From Yanghanlia sp047501535 (GTDB taxonomy: Bacteria; Pseudomonadota; Gammaproteobacteria; Burkholderiales; Burkholderiaceae_B), in assembly GCF_047501535.1 (NCBI RefSeq), contig NZ_JAZDRJ010000009.1, positions 62,001 to 126,000 on the forward strand: 64,000 bases of DNA, in the 5' to 3' direction. This document shows, one piece after another, positions 54,293-61,369 of this stretch. A program made the translations under genes and the position numbers. How positions within the stretch are numbered: position 1 is the stretch's first letter; each line of letters starts with the position of its first letter. The notes below the pieces were generated by a model. That model searched no databases and had not been told where the DNA came from. It saw only the letters and a list, made by a program, of their open reading frames with translations.

Positions 54293-55762
54293 TCACAGCA
54301 TGATGGCGCAGGCCATCATCGCTAACAGAGCGAAGCACATGCCGATATAAGGGAGGAGCGCAGCGTAGACAGTACGTTCTTGGCCGTGCCCGTGTGTCAG
54401 TGTCGCTGCAATGGACATGCGAACCGGTGAAAACGAGCTCATGGCTGTGCCCGATACATGCTGTAGGGCGGCGACCGCCGGGATTCCCAGCCCGGCCTGA
54501 ATACCCAGTGCCAGCTGAGACGACATAAACAGGCTGTTTGGCGCGTTACCGCTGTTTGTCAGGATGCCAAACGCACCCGATAGCAGAGGGGTCAGTACCA
54601 ATGCCCCTTGCTCCAGTTTGGCAAACATGCCATTGGCAATCGCTTGGGAGATGCCGGCGGCAGAGAGTACCTCAGCCATCATGGCAAACAAAAATACCGC
54701 CAACACGGCGGGTTTACCTGTGTTCCAAGCGGCTACGCCTTCCCGGGCCAATGAGGCGGCGCGACGCTGCCATAACGCCGTCAAGACCCCGCCAGCCACG
54801 AGCCAACTACCCGCATGGTATAGCGGAGGCCAGGCAGGAAGGTCGCTGAACGGGGTCACGGCAGCCACTGTGCTCAGTGTGTGTTGAGCCTCTGGGGCCA
54901 GGCGGCTGAGCGCCAGAGAGCTGATCAGCAATATGAAGGGCAGTATTTTCCGAGAGGTAGCAAGGGTGTGTTTGAGGTCCGGCCTGCGCTCAAACAGGTA
55001 GTAGATGACGATGAGTGGCCCGTATGTGGCCAGCAGAGCAGCTTCCGGCCCGAGGTAAAGCGTTGCGATGGCCAAGAGGCTGAGGCCCACGCTTATCCAG
55101 ATGGCTTCCCGCACAGATTCTCGTCTCGACGCCTTAAAGCCCGCCAGCTTGGCGGTGCGCCAGAACAGCGGGAGCCAGATCAACATGAGCAGCCCGGTAG
55201 GTAGGGCAGAATAAAAGCCCATCTCGTTAGCGGGCATACGGGCATACGCAGCTGCCAACATCGTACCGCTGCCCATGCCACCCCATGGAATCAAGGTCTG
55301 GCTCATCAGGGCGAACACCATAAGGTGACGAGGGCTGATATTCAGGTGTCGAATGAGGGCAATGGTGCCCAGCATGCCAACACCAAACCCTGTTGCAGAC
55401 TCCGCAAATGGCCCAATAAGAAAGCATGCGAAAAACAGCAAGCGCCTCTGGGCTAGCGCCGAGGAGGGCGCTTTGGTTTCCACCGGCAATGTGCCTTGGG
55501 CCCCAGGTCGAGCACCGGGTACAGCGATCTGCCAGAAAAACAGTCCTCCCAGAATATACGGGGCGATGGTCAGACCAATCCAGAAACCCCGGGTTAGTGC
55601 GACCATTAACTGTTCGCCGCCGAACAGCCCGGGCCCTGTGAGGGCTGCAACAGGAATCGCTACAACCAACCCCAGAAATGCGGCTAGCGTAGTGCTGATA
55701 CGCCCGCTAGCCACCGCCGCTGCGACAGTGAGAGCAGGGAACAACCAGAGCAGATAATTCAT
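54293..55762 (-). CDS. L-lactate permease family transporter
   Basis: The 489-residue protein has about 12-13 membrane helices and the LctP family pattern: FAESATGFGVGMLGTIALIRHL and LIPWGGMGSGTMLAAAYARMP, then GILTNSGNAPNSLFMSSQLALG and VSGTAMSSFSPVRMSIAATLT. The family moves lactate, glycolate and similar acids with protons. It is slightly shorter than E. coli LldP (551). It stands alone, next to the TRAP operon, which also suits organic-acid uptake. Confidence 0.85.
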   Translation of the reverse strand: MNYLLWLFPALTVAAAVASGRISTTLAAFLGLVVAIPVAALTGPGLFGGEQLMVALTRGFWIGLTIAPYILGGLFFWQIAVPGARPGAQGTLPVETKAPSSALAQRRLLFFACFLIGPFAESATGFGVGMLGTIALIRHLNISPRHLMVFALMSQTLIPWGGMGSGTMLAAAYARMPANEMGFYSALPTGLLMLIWLPLFWRTAKLAGFKASRRESVREAIWISVGLSLLAIATLYLGPEAALLATYGPLIVIYYLFERRPDLKHTLATSRKILPFILLISSLALSRLAPEAQHTLSTVAAVTPFSDLPAWPPLYHAGSWLVAGGVLTALWQRRAASLAREGVAAWNTGKPAVLAVFLFAMMAEVLSAAGISQAIANGMFAKLEQGALVLTPLLSGAFGILTNSGNAPNSLFMSSQLALGIQAGLGIPAVAALQHVSGTAMSSFSPVRMSIAATLTHGHGQERTVYAALLPYIGMCFALLAMMACAIML

Positions 55763-55868
55763 TTGCCGGAGAACCCTATATCGGCTTACTCAGCCTGACC
55801 TTAGCTTTAAAGAGGTGAGTACCGTGGCGCAGGAACGCCGTTTTGTCAACGAGATGCAGGGCTCACAC

Positions 55869-55907
55869 AAAAAAACCGCCCCGAACTTTGCGGTTTCGGG
55901 GCGGTTT
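55869..55907 (-). terminator. Probable original terminator of tRNA-Met, left behind at the island's far end
   Basis: AAACCGCCCCGAA (55873-55885) pairs with TTCGGGGCGGTTT (55895-55907), a 13-bp stem with a 9-base loop. On the minus strand a run of seven T follows. It sits 8 bases past the tRNA 3'-end copy at 55916-55933, exactly where the terminator of a leftward tRNA-Met gene would be before island insertion. No other leftward gene ends here. Confidence 0.8.
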
Positions 55908-55915
55908 GTCTGTTC

Positions 55916-55933
55916 TGGTGGCGCATCCCTGAT
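55916..55933 (-). repeat. Copy of the tRNA-Met 3' end (attachment site, distal)
   Basis: TGGTGGCGCATCCCTGAT is identical over 18 bases to 59797-59814, the 3' end (acceptor stem, CCA, part of the T arm) of the tRNA-Met gene. No other tRNA part is here. The repeat is what site-specific integration at a tRNA 3' end leaves behind. Confidence 0.85.
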
Positions 55934-56070
55934 GCTGTAAATTTGCACAGGAATTCCTCAATTCATATTGATTATCAATGGCTTACAAGCTGTTTGAGAG
56001 CAGTGTAGCAGCGGTGTGTCGCAGCATTCAAGGGAAATCAATTACGAAATTTGCTATCATTTTTCCCAAC

Positions 56071-56137
56071 AATACCCGCCACACTTCATGCCGTAGCATC
56101 AGCGCCGGTTCAGTGCTCCCAGGGCGGGTTTCTCTTT
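56071..56137 (+). ncRNA. Possible structured RNA or terminator-like leader before the ccdA-like gene
   Basis: ACCCGCC (56074-56080) pairs with GGCGGGT (56123-56129) over a 42-base interior that can itself fold (GCGCCGG region), and TTTCTCTTTT follows. This looks like a small RNA with its own terminator, or an attenuator in the leader of the gene at 56153. Phage C4-type antisense RNAs have a similar outline, but I cannot confirm it. A -10-like TATCAT at about 56055 precedes it. Confidence 0.35.
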
Positions 56138-56152
56138 TCTCATGAGTGTTCT

Positions 56153-56389
56153 ATGCAGCGTCACGTTCCTGTGTCCAATGACGCATCCATCAGCGACGAC
56201 CGACCTGCAGTCCACAATGGGCAGGCCCAAGCATCAGGTGTCAGCCGGGCAGAAATAGCAGGAGCTGTGCAGGCAGACACACGCGACATGGCTGAGCGTT
56301 GGTTGGCCGAAAACGACGAAGCGCTGAGAAGTTCCAACGATTTGGTAGAAAGGCACGGCTTGCCCCTGGCAAAGTACCGGATGTTCTGA
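56153..56389 (+). CDS. CcdA-like antitoxin, orphan
   Basis: From the ATG at 56153 the product is 78 residues. Its end (ERWLAENDEALRSSNDLVERHGLPLAKYRMF) is typical of the CcdB-binding tail of CcdA antitoxins. The N-terminal part, where a ribbon-helix-helix DNA-binding fold should be, is divergent (only ASGVSRAEIAGAV resembles the second helix). No ccdB follows; the next gene is parD, 122 bases on. The frame extends upstream to 56051, but those residues have no family likeness. Antitoxin remnant or an antidote-only gene. Confidence 0.6.
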   Translation: MQRHVPVSNDASISDDRPAVHNGQAQASGVSRAEIAGAVQADTRDMAERWLAENDEALRSSNDLVERHGLPLAKYRMF

Positions 56390-56511
56390 CGCTCCCCTCA
56401 GTTGTCTTGGATGCTTCACATAGAGGTATTGCAACCTGCAAAGGCAGCAGTAAAGACACGACGATTTACCAATAAGTAATATAAAATGGTAGAACCGTAA
56501 GGAGAGAACCC

Positions 56512-56757
56512 ATGCGAAACACATCCGTATCCCTCGGGCAGCACTTCACCAGCTTTATTGAATCCCAAGTCCAGGGCGGGCGCTATGGCTCTGCAAGCGA
56601 TGTGGTCCGGGCAGGGCTGCGGCTCTTGGAAGAACACGAAACAAAGGTCAAGGCGCTGCAAGACGCGCTAAACGCCGGTCTTGAATCCGGCGAGCCGCGC
56701 CCGTTCGACTTTGAGGCTTTTAAGGCTCGCAAACGCGCAGGGCACGAAGCCCAATGA
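56512..56757 (+). CDS. parD: ParD-type antitoxin
   Basis: This 81-residue protein has the ParD/CC2985 pattern: N-terminal ribbon-helix-helix (TSVSLGQHFTSFIESQVQGGRYGSASDVVRAGLRLLEEHE) that binds its own promoter, and a C-terminal acidic tail (GEPRPFDFEAFKARKRAG) that wraps the toxin. AAGGAG (56499-56504) is 7 bases before the ATG. An AT-rich TATAAAAT upstream is a likely -10. The 3' end overlaps the parE start by four bases. Confidence 0.92.
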   Translation: MRNTSVSLGQHFTSFIESQVQGGRYGSASDVVRAGLRLLEEHETKVKALQDALNAGLESGEPRPFDFEAFKARKRAGHEAQ

Positions 56758-57038
56758 AAGCTGTTGCGTTCTCGCCCGCAGCAGAAGCCGACCTTGGCGA
56801 GATTTGGGACTACACCGCCGATAGGTGGGGGCCGGACCAAGCCGACAGCTACACCGACGCGATTCGGGATACTTGCTATGCGTTGGCTAAAGGAACAAAG
56901 CAAGGCCGTCCCTCAGTGCTGCCGCGCTTTCAAAAATACCTGTGCGGCTCGCATGTGGTCTATTTCTTGGATTACGCCGACCGCTTGGACGTTATCCGTA
57001 TCTTGCACCAAAGGCAGGACGCAGAACAGCACTTGTAG
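56754..57038 (+). CDS. parE: ParE-type toxin
   Basis: This 94-residue RelE/ParE-fold toxin shows FSPAAEADLGEIWDYTADRWGPDQADSYTDAIRDTCYALA and GSHVVYFLDYADRLDVIRILHQRQD, the normal features of the ParE family, which usually poisons DNA gyrase. It is complete and overlaps parD, a standard type II pair that could stabilise the island. No sign of decay is visible. Confidence 0.92.
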   Translation: MKAVAFSPAAEADLGEIWDYTADRWGPDQADSYTDAIRDTCYALAKGTKQGRPSVLPRFQKYLCGSHVVYFLDYADRLDVIRILHQRQDAEQHL

Positions 57039-57107
57039 GACGCAACGGCGCAGAGCGGCTGCACGGGCATCATGCAGTACTTAAGCATAGGTACAGTATT
57101 TTGCGCG

Positions 57108-57376
57108 TCAATGATTGACGATACGGGTGTCCGGAACGGCAACTAGGCCTTGAGTGTTACCGAGCCACTCTGCGATAAGTGCCAGTAGTTTGGTGCACCC
57201 GAGACCTTCGACAGGGTCGCACGCAAAAGAGGTGTATTCGGGAGTGCAGATGTTGCGACGCTCGTATGTGCTATCAATAAGCAACCATTGGCGCAGATAA
57301 CGACTTAGGGCGTAGTGCTTGACTCGGTCTTCTAAGGTTCTTTGGCGCACTGCCGCCACACCAAAAATATCCAGAC
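57108..57376 (-). pseudogene. Gene 3' remnant cut by the IS3 element
   Basis: On the minus strand the frame is open from the edge of the IS (57376) to the stop at 57108, about 89 residues (RTLEDRVKHYALSRYLRQWLLID, then CTPEYTSFACDPVEGLGCTKLLALIAEW). An internal GTG at 57359 could be a start, but there is no ribosome site and the frame runs on into the IS, so the 5' part was probably removed by the insertion. I do not recognise the family. The other side of the IS shows at most five codons that might be the old start (ATG near 58871). Confidence 0.45.
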
Positions 57377-57433
57377 TGAATCACACCGGATTTGAACTGA
57401 CCCCCAAGAGTTGGACACAACGTTGGAGGGCAT

Positions 57434-57952
57434 ATGAGGAAATTCGACCTCAGGTTCAAACTGAAAGTGGTTCGTGACTACCTCGCGGGCAAAGGGGGAT
57501 ACAAAATCCTCGCAGCCAAATACGGCATCGCTAACAGCCTCGTCAGAAGTTGGGTGGCGGCATACCAACACCATGGCAGTGCCGGTCTCGTGCGTCAGCG
57601 CGGCCGATACACACAAGAGTTCAAACTGGAAGTGCTGCACCGTAGGGCAGCTGAAAATCTGTCTTACCGTGAGCTTGGCGCTATTTACAATATCGGTAAC
57701 CCTCATAGCATCATGTTATGGCAGCAACAACATGAACGCGGCGAGCTTCGTGCGCCGCAGAGCCTTCCATCATTGGACCATTCGATGTCGACAAAGAAAA
57801 AGAGGTCGCCTCGGTCGCCAGAATCTGAGCTGTCAGCGGAAGACGGACTACTGCGCGAGAATCAACGGTTACGCGCGGAGGTCGCGTACTTAAAAAAAGT
57901 CAGTGCCTTGGTTCTAGCGAAGAAATTGGCGCAGCGCAAAGGGCGCAAATAG
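57434..57952 (+). CDS. IS3-family transposase OrfA
   Basis: The 172-residue protein has the two helix-turn-helix parts of IS150-type OrfA (LKVVRDYLAGKGGYKILAAKYGIANSLVRSWVAAYQHHG and EFKLEVLHRRAAENLSYRELGAIYNI) and a C-terminal leucine-zipper-like helix (ENQRLRAEVAYLKKVSALVL). It appears intact. In active elements OrfA is fused to OrfB by -1 frameshifting near its end, where AAAAAAG runs occur at about 57891. Confidence 0.9.
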   Translation: MRKFDLRFKLKVVRDYLAGKGGYKILAAKYGIANSLVRSWVAAYQHHGSAGLVRQRGRYTQEFKLEVLHRRAAENLSYRELGAIYNIGNPHSIMLWQQQHERGELRAPQSLPSLDHSMSTKKKRSPRSPESELSAEDGLLRENQRLRAEVAYLKKVSALVLAKKLAQRKGRK

Positions 57953-58823
57953 TGCTGGAACTGAGGCATGAATTTCCCTTGACAGACTTGCTGCATGTTG
58001 CGCAACTGCCCCGCAGCACGTTTTATTATCAGGCAAGGTTTTGCGGTCGCCTGGTCGACATGACGAGCTCAAAGCGAAAATTCAGGCCGTCTATGCGGAA
58101 CATCGCGGCCTGTATGGTTATCGTCGCATCACGGCGACTATCCGTCGTGATGGCCATCTGGTCAATCATAAGGCCGTACAGCGACTTATGAGTGAAATGG
58201 GCATGAAATCGCGCGTGCGCGCAAAGAAGTTCAGGTCTTATAGGGGCGAACTCGGTGAGGCTGCCCCCAACTCTCTGAACCGCGAATTTGCTGCATCGCA
58301 AGCAAACCAGAAATGGGTGACGGACGTGACCGAGTTTGCCGTGGCAGGCAAGAAGCTGTATTTGTCGCCGGTTATGGACCTCTACAATGGTGAAATCGTG
58401 GCTTACCAGACCAGCAATCGACCCGATTTCTCACTGGTCATTAATATGCTCAAGAAAGCCGCAGGGAAATGCACAGGGACGGACGGTCCCCTACTTCATT
58501 CCGTCAGGGGGGCTCAATACGTTTCGATTCGCTATTCCGACCGGCTAAGCGAAGCCGGAATCAACCCGTCAGTCGGTAGCACGGGCAGTGCCTACGACAA
58601 CGCACTGGCCGAGACAATCAACGGTCTGTACAAAACGGAAGTGATTCACCGCAGGGCGCCTTGGAAAACCAAGGCCGCCGTGGAACTGGCCACCCTGGAA
58701 TGGGTGTCTTGGTTCAACCATCAACGCCTGCTGGAATCGATCGGAGACATCCCGCCGGCAGAAGCCGAAGAAAGGTACTATCGACAACTTGCAGCACCCG
58801 CTGCGGAACCTGTTTTACTTTAA
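57952..58823 (+). pseudogene. IS3-family transposase OrfB, frameshifted and with a lost catalytic Asp
   Basis: The N-terminal part (LELRHEFPLTDLLHVAQLPRSTFYY) starts at a GTG at 57952 in one frame, while the rest (RPGRHDELKAKIQAVYAEHRGLYGYRRI onward to 58823) is in another, so a frameshift lies at about 58040-58060. The DDE catalytic core has the first Asp (WVTDVTEF) and the Glu (NALAETINGLYKTE), but the middle motif reads HSVRGAQY where family members have HSDxGxQY. That changes the second catalytic Asp to Val (codon GTC). The transposase cannot be active. Confidence 0.88.
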
Positions 58824-58920
58824 CCAAACAGCCTCCGCGATTCCCGGTTCGATTCAGATTTCCCGGGCCATGATTGTTCTTACAGGCAAGGTTGCTGGTG
58901 ACAGGGTGCCGCGAGCCTTT

Positions 58921-59205
58921 TTAGCTCGAGCGTTTTACGCAGCGAAAATAAAACATGAATTCTCGACGGTTGACACCTGTTCCGATGACGCGGTCTCCTT
59001 CTTGCATCATCTCCATGCCTTGCTCCGAACAATATTGTCGCGCTGTTGCGGCAGAGTTAGACAACAGGCTCTGGGTGCCGACAAGAGCGCTGGTAGATGA
59101 AGACGAAACCACATAAGTGTCCCTATCTATTTGCGCAACTTGTGTAGTGGATACACATGCGGAAAGTGTGAAGGGGAGCATGCAAGCCAGCAAAGCGTTC
59201 TTCAT
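58921..59205 (-). CDS. Small putative lipoprotein
   Basis: From the ATG at 59205 the product is 94 residues: a signal peptide with lipobox LSAC (Cys at about 17), a Ser-rich stretch, and a C-terminal half with two further Cys (QYCSEQG and FRCVKRSS), which could form a disulfide. The frame is open upstream to 59301, but those residues overlap the divergent regulator gene. Not recognised as a named family. It is divergent from the XRE gene, with 76 bases between. Confidence 0.6.
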   Translation of the reverse strand: MKNALLACMLPFTLSACVSTTQVAQIDRDTYVVSSSSTSALVGTQSLLSNSAATARQYCSEQGMEMMQEGDRVIGTGVNRREFMFYFRCVKRSS

Positions 59206-59281
59206 TTGGACTTTATGAGATTTAAAAACAGTAGAGTTACATACTGTAGTAGATAAAGCAGTAGTGCGCCACTCTACGCGG

Positions 59282-59554
59282 ATGAACAAAAGTATTGCCA
59301 CTTCGCCGACTAACGCACGCGCCAGAATTGCGACGAATTTGAAGCGTCTGCGTATGGAGCGCGGCCTCAGTCAGGAGCGTATGGCAGAGCTGGCAGACTT
59401 TCATAGGACCTACGTGTCCCAGCTTGAACGGTGTGTGACGAATATCAGTATTGACGGGCTCGAGCGCATCGCACAGGCTCTGGAAGTCGATGTGATTGAT
59501 TTACTCGCTGCCGGGTCGGCGGAGTTGCCGAGTGACGCATCAGACGAAACGTAG
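59282..59554 (+). CDS. XRE-family transcriptional regulator
   Basis: This 90-residue protein is one helix-turn-helix of the Cro/C1 type (NLKRLRMERGLSQERMAELADFHRTYVSQLERCVTNISIDGLERIAQALEV). The same build is found in controller proteins of restriction-modification systems and in many small island regulators. No restriction or methylase gene is seen near it. ATG at 59282 is chosen over 59264 because family likeness starts after it. It may regulate itself and the divergent lipoprotein. Confidence 0.85.
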   Translation: MNKSIATSPTNARARIATNLKRLRMERGLSQERMAELADFHRTYVSQLERCVTNISIDGLERIAQALEVDVIDLLAAGSAELPSDASDET

Positions 59555-59710
59555 GCCGACCATATTGCGCTGTAGCGCAACGGCTTCCTCCACGCAATTG
59601 TCATTGGCGAGAGTCCGGGAGGCTCAGTTCCTACTCTGAGAGACCCGGCAGGATGGGGGGGAATCGGTGAGATAGCAGTGTGCGATGCAGTCACTGCGTA
59701 GTTGCACGTT

Positions 59711-59741
59711 GTGTAAAAGTGTTTACAAAGTGCTTACACAA
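59711..59741. repeat. Short direct and inverted repeats beside the tRNA end
   Basis: GTGTAA and TTACAC are inverted ends, and AGTGTTTACAA and AGTGCTTACAC stand in tandem between them. Repeats like these near an attachment site can be arm sites of a tyrosine integrase. The rest of the 242-base gap from 59555 holds only a 6-bp hairpin at 59565-59580. Confidence 0.35.
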
Positions 59742-59756
59742 ATAGCAGAAAGCAAA

Positions 59757-59780
59757 ACGCCAACCCCGAGAGGTTGGCGT
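59757..59780 (-). terminator. Current terminator of tRNA-Met
   Basis: ACGCCAACC and GGTTGGCGT form a 9-bp stem with a 6-base loop, followed on the minus strand by TTTTGC. It starts 17 bases beyond the tRNA CCA. As it lies within the island it was probably brought in with it and replaces the terminator at 55869-55907. Confidence 0.75.
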
Positions 59781-59796
59781 AAGTGCTTGATATTCT

Positions 59797-59873
59797 TGGT
59801 GGCGCATCCCTGATTCGAACAGGGGACCTGCGGATTATGATTCCGTCGCTCTAACCGGCTGAGCTAATGCGCC
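59797..59873 (-). tRNA. tRNA-Met (anticodon CAU)
   Basis: The 77-base minus-strand gene folds as a normal tRNA: 7-bp acceptor GGCGCAT/ATGCGCC, D arm with AGCTCAGCCGGTTAGAGC, anticodon CAT at 59837-59839 in ATCATAA, T arm with CCCTGTTCGAATCAGGG, and an encoded CCA (59797-59799). The acceptor pairs fully and AATCATAATCC resembles elongator tRNA-Met of beta-proteobacteria. A tRNA-Ile2 with CAU is the alternative. Its 3' end is the island attachment site. Confidence 0.93.
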
Positions 59874-59883
59874 AAAGAACGCA

Positions 59884-59912
59884 ACTATAACAGACGTTTT
59901 TTTAGAATGCAA
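59884..59912 (-). promoter_or_regulatory. Sigma-70 promoter of tRNA-Met
   Basis: On the minus strand TTGCAT and TATAGT are separated by 17 bases and the -10 ends 11 bases before the tRNA 5' end. This is a good sigma-70 fit and explains expression of the tRNA from outside the island. Confidence 0.75.
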
Positions 59913-60007
59913 GCAGCAAGAACCCATGTTTTCAAGCGGGCTTATCCGGTTCTATGGCAGCGCCTGCAGTACAGTGGGTTGTACAGAAATATTCAGGGTT
60001 ATGGGCG

Positions 60008-60607
60008 ATGGCTTATCCGGCTTTTTTTGACACGATTCCTACCGTTATCTTGCGCGATCCATTGGCGCGGTTTTTGGGGGCGGCCGAGGATGGATTGATC
60101 GAGTATTCATTTGCCGAGGTGGTGAAGCTGACAGGGCATTCGTGCCCGACGGTGGCTGGCGCCTGGCTGATGACGGTGGGGGCGCTCAAGCGGTTGTACG
60201 GCGATGACACCCCCATACGCGGTGAGGTTGCTGTCCGGTTTCAGAAAAATGCCGCCGAAGGCGTTACCGGCGTGATTGCCGGGGTAGTGACATTTTTGAC
60301 GGGCGCTACCGAGGATACCGGTTTCAAGGGCTTGCGCGGGCGCTTTGTCCGGCGCGGCCTTATGAGTTTTGATCAACCTATCGACGGTGATATCCGCTTC
60401 GAGCGCGTCGACACAGGCCAGGCTGTGACAGTGAGTTTTGACGCATCGCAGGTGCCCTCGCCGTCAGATCTCATGCCTCGATTGTTTATGGCGATGGATA
60501 AAGAGGCCACGCAGGAACAGAAAGCGGCCTTTGCTGCAGCTTGGCAGGACCGCGTGCGTCGCATTTTTGAAGAGGCGGAAAAAGGGCAGGTGTTGAAATA
60601 TGCGTGA
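60008..60607 (+). CDS. Protein with FmdE-like domain
   Basis: This 199-residue cytoplasmic protein has the motif LTGHSCPTVAGAWLMTVGALKRLYG at about 37-62, similar to the Cys-containing start of FmdE (formylmethanofuran dehydrogenase subunit E) type domains, which can bind metal. The later part (LMPRLFMAMDKEATQEQKAAFAAAWQDRVRRIFEE) is helical and is not part of FmdE. The ATG at 60008 has AGGG nine bases upstream. An ATG at 59954 would add 18 residues. Function is not known. Confidence 0.6.
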   Translation: MAYPAFFDTIPTVILRDPLARFLGAAEDGLIEYSFAEVVKLTGHSCPTVAGAWLMTVGALKRLYGDDTPIRGEVAVRFQKNAAEGVTGVIAGVVTFLTGATEDTGFKGLRGRFVRRGLMSFDQPIDGDIRFERVDTGQAVTVSFDASQVPSPSDLMPRLFMAMDKEATQEQKAAFAAAWQDRVRRIFEEAEKGQVLKYA

Positions 60608-60944
60608 TGCCCGATCCTTCGAATGCGCGCTGTCCGAACTTTCGAGCAAGTTTGGTTATTGATGGTGCAATGAAGTGCGGCATATGAAACTAAGAAAGTG
60701 CCGATCCAAGAAAGCGCTATTTGGTGCGGAATTCCGGCCCGTGTGTCCGAGATTGTGCACAAACACAAAATCTTGCACGATAATCATTGACCGCAACGTG
60801 CCGCCCGGTTACTCTGCTGTTGGCAAGTGAATATTTAGGTTAGTTATTTGGATCAGTTAGCACAACATCATGTGCCGATGAGTGCCTGTATACGCCTGGT
60901 GTCCTGCCCGAGCATTTCCGCTCAACATCAACAGGAGTATTAAC
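60608..60944 (+). promoter_or_regulatory. Leader and promoter region of the cold-shock gene
   Basis: This 337-base gap holds no gene that I can support. GATAAT at about 60779 is a possible -10, which would give an mRNA leader of about 150 bases; long leaders are typical of cspA-type genes and act as temperature-sensitive RNA switches. No clear -35 is found at a standard distance. GTGCA and TGCAC form a small inverted repeat around 60756-60777. Confidence 0.4.
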
Positions 60945-61160
60945 ATGAGCACTCAAAAAGAGTTCGGTATCGTCAAGTGGTTCAACAATGAAAAGGGCTT
61001 TGGCTTCATCACCCCCGAAGCGGGTGGTAAAGACCTTTTCGCTCACTACACGGAAATCGTTGGCGAAGGCCATCGTTCCTTGGAAGAGAACCAGCGTGTT
61101 TCTTTCGTTTCCGGCATGGGCCAAAAAGGTCCTCAAGCCAAGTCGATTCAGGCTGCATAA
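60945..61160 (+). CDS. CspA-family cold-shock protein
   Basis: The 71-residue protein is a single cold-shock domain that binds single-stranded RNA and DNA: FGIVKWFNNEKGFGFITPEAGGKDLFAHYTEI contains the two RNP motifs (KGFGFI and LFAHY, the latter usually VFVHF). AGGAG at 60933-60937 precedes the ATG by 7 bases. The frame is open upstream to 60882 but without family likeness. A terminator follows at 61220. Confidence 0.94.
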   Translation: MSTQKEFGIVKWFNNEKGFGFITPEAGGKDLFAHYTEIVGEGHRSLEENQRVSFVSGMGQKGPQAKSIQAA

Positions 61161-61219
61161 AGCTTGAAATAAGCCTGGTTTGAATAAGCTGGGCTTTATG
61201 GCGTAAAGCGCCTCGATTC

Positions 61220-61254
61220 AAACACCCCGGTGGCTTAGGCCTTCCGGGGTGTTT
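61220..61254 (+). terminator. Terminator of the cold-shock gene
   Basis: AAACACCCCGG and CCGGGGTGTTT form a perfect 11-bp stem with a 13-base loop, followed by GTGTATTTG. A weaker hairpin (CATAAAGC with GCTTTATG, at about 61157-61201) lies just before it at the end of the gene. Confidence 0.85.
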
Positions 61255-61369
61255 GTGTATTTGCGGGTTATAGCGTGTTTTTACCCCCATCTCCGCCAAT
61301 CTAGATAGCTTATTGGATGCTATCCTGCCCTAAAATGATGTCTTTTGTTCATATCGATTGGTGGAATGA

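Larger units (their letters stand above)
57377..58856 (+). mobile_element. IS3-family insertion sequence (IS150 group), inactive
   Basis: The 1480-bp element has imperfect ends, TGAATCACACCGG on the left and CCGGTTCGATTCA on the right (11 of 13 inverted matches), and holds the orfA and orfB pair of the IS3 family. No clear 3-5 bp target duplication is seen (CAGAC on the left, GATTT on the right), which suggests later loss or a rearrangement. The transposase is broken, see orfB. Confidence 0.85.
55916..59814. mobile_element. Degenerate genomic island at tRNA-Met
   Basis: The 3.9-kb stretch between the two 18-bp tRNA copies holds toxin-antitoxin genes, an insertion sequence, a truncated gene, a small lipoprotein and an XRE regulator, unlike the housekeeping genes on either side. 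No integrase ORF is present, so the island can no longer move by itself; the integrase may have been lost along with the DNA around the IS. The tRNA gene remains complete because its 3' end was rebuilt by the incoming DNA. Confidence 0.75.

Noticed and set aside
56051..56152. N-terminal extension of the CcdA-like protein
   Set aside because: These 34 codons run through the structured leader and terminator-like T tract and do not resemble CcdA, so the ATG at 56153 is preferred.
59282..59554. Restriction-modification controller protein
   Set aside because: The XRE protein fits that type, but there is no methylase or restriction gene in the island, so only the general regulator call is kept.
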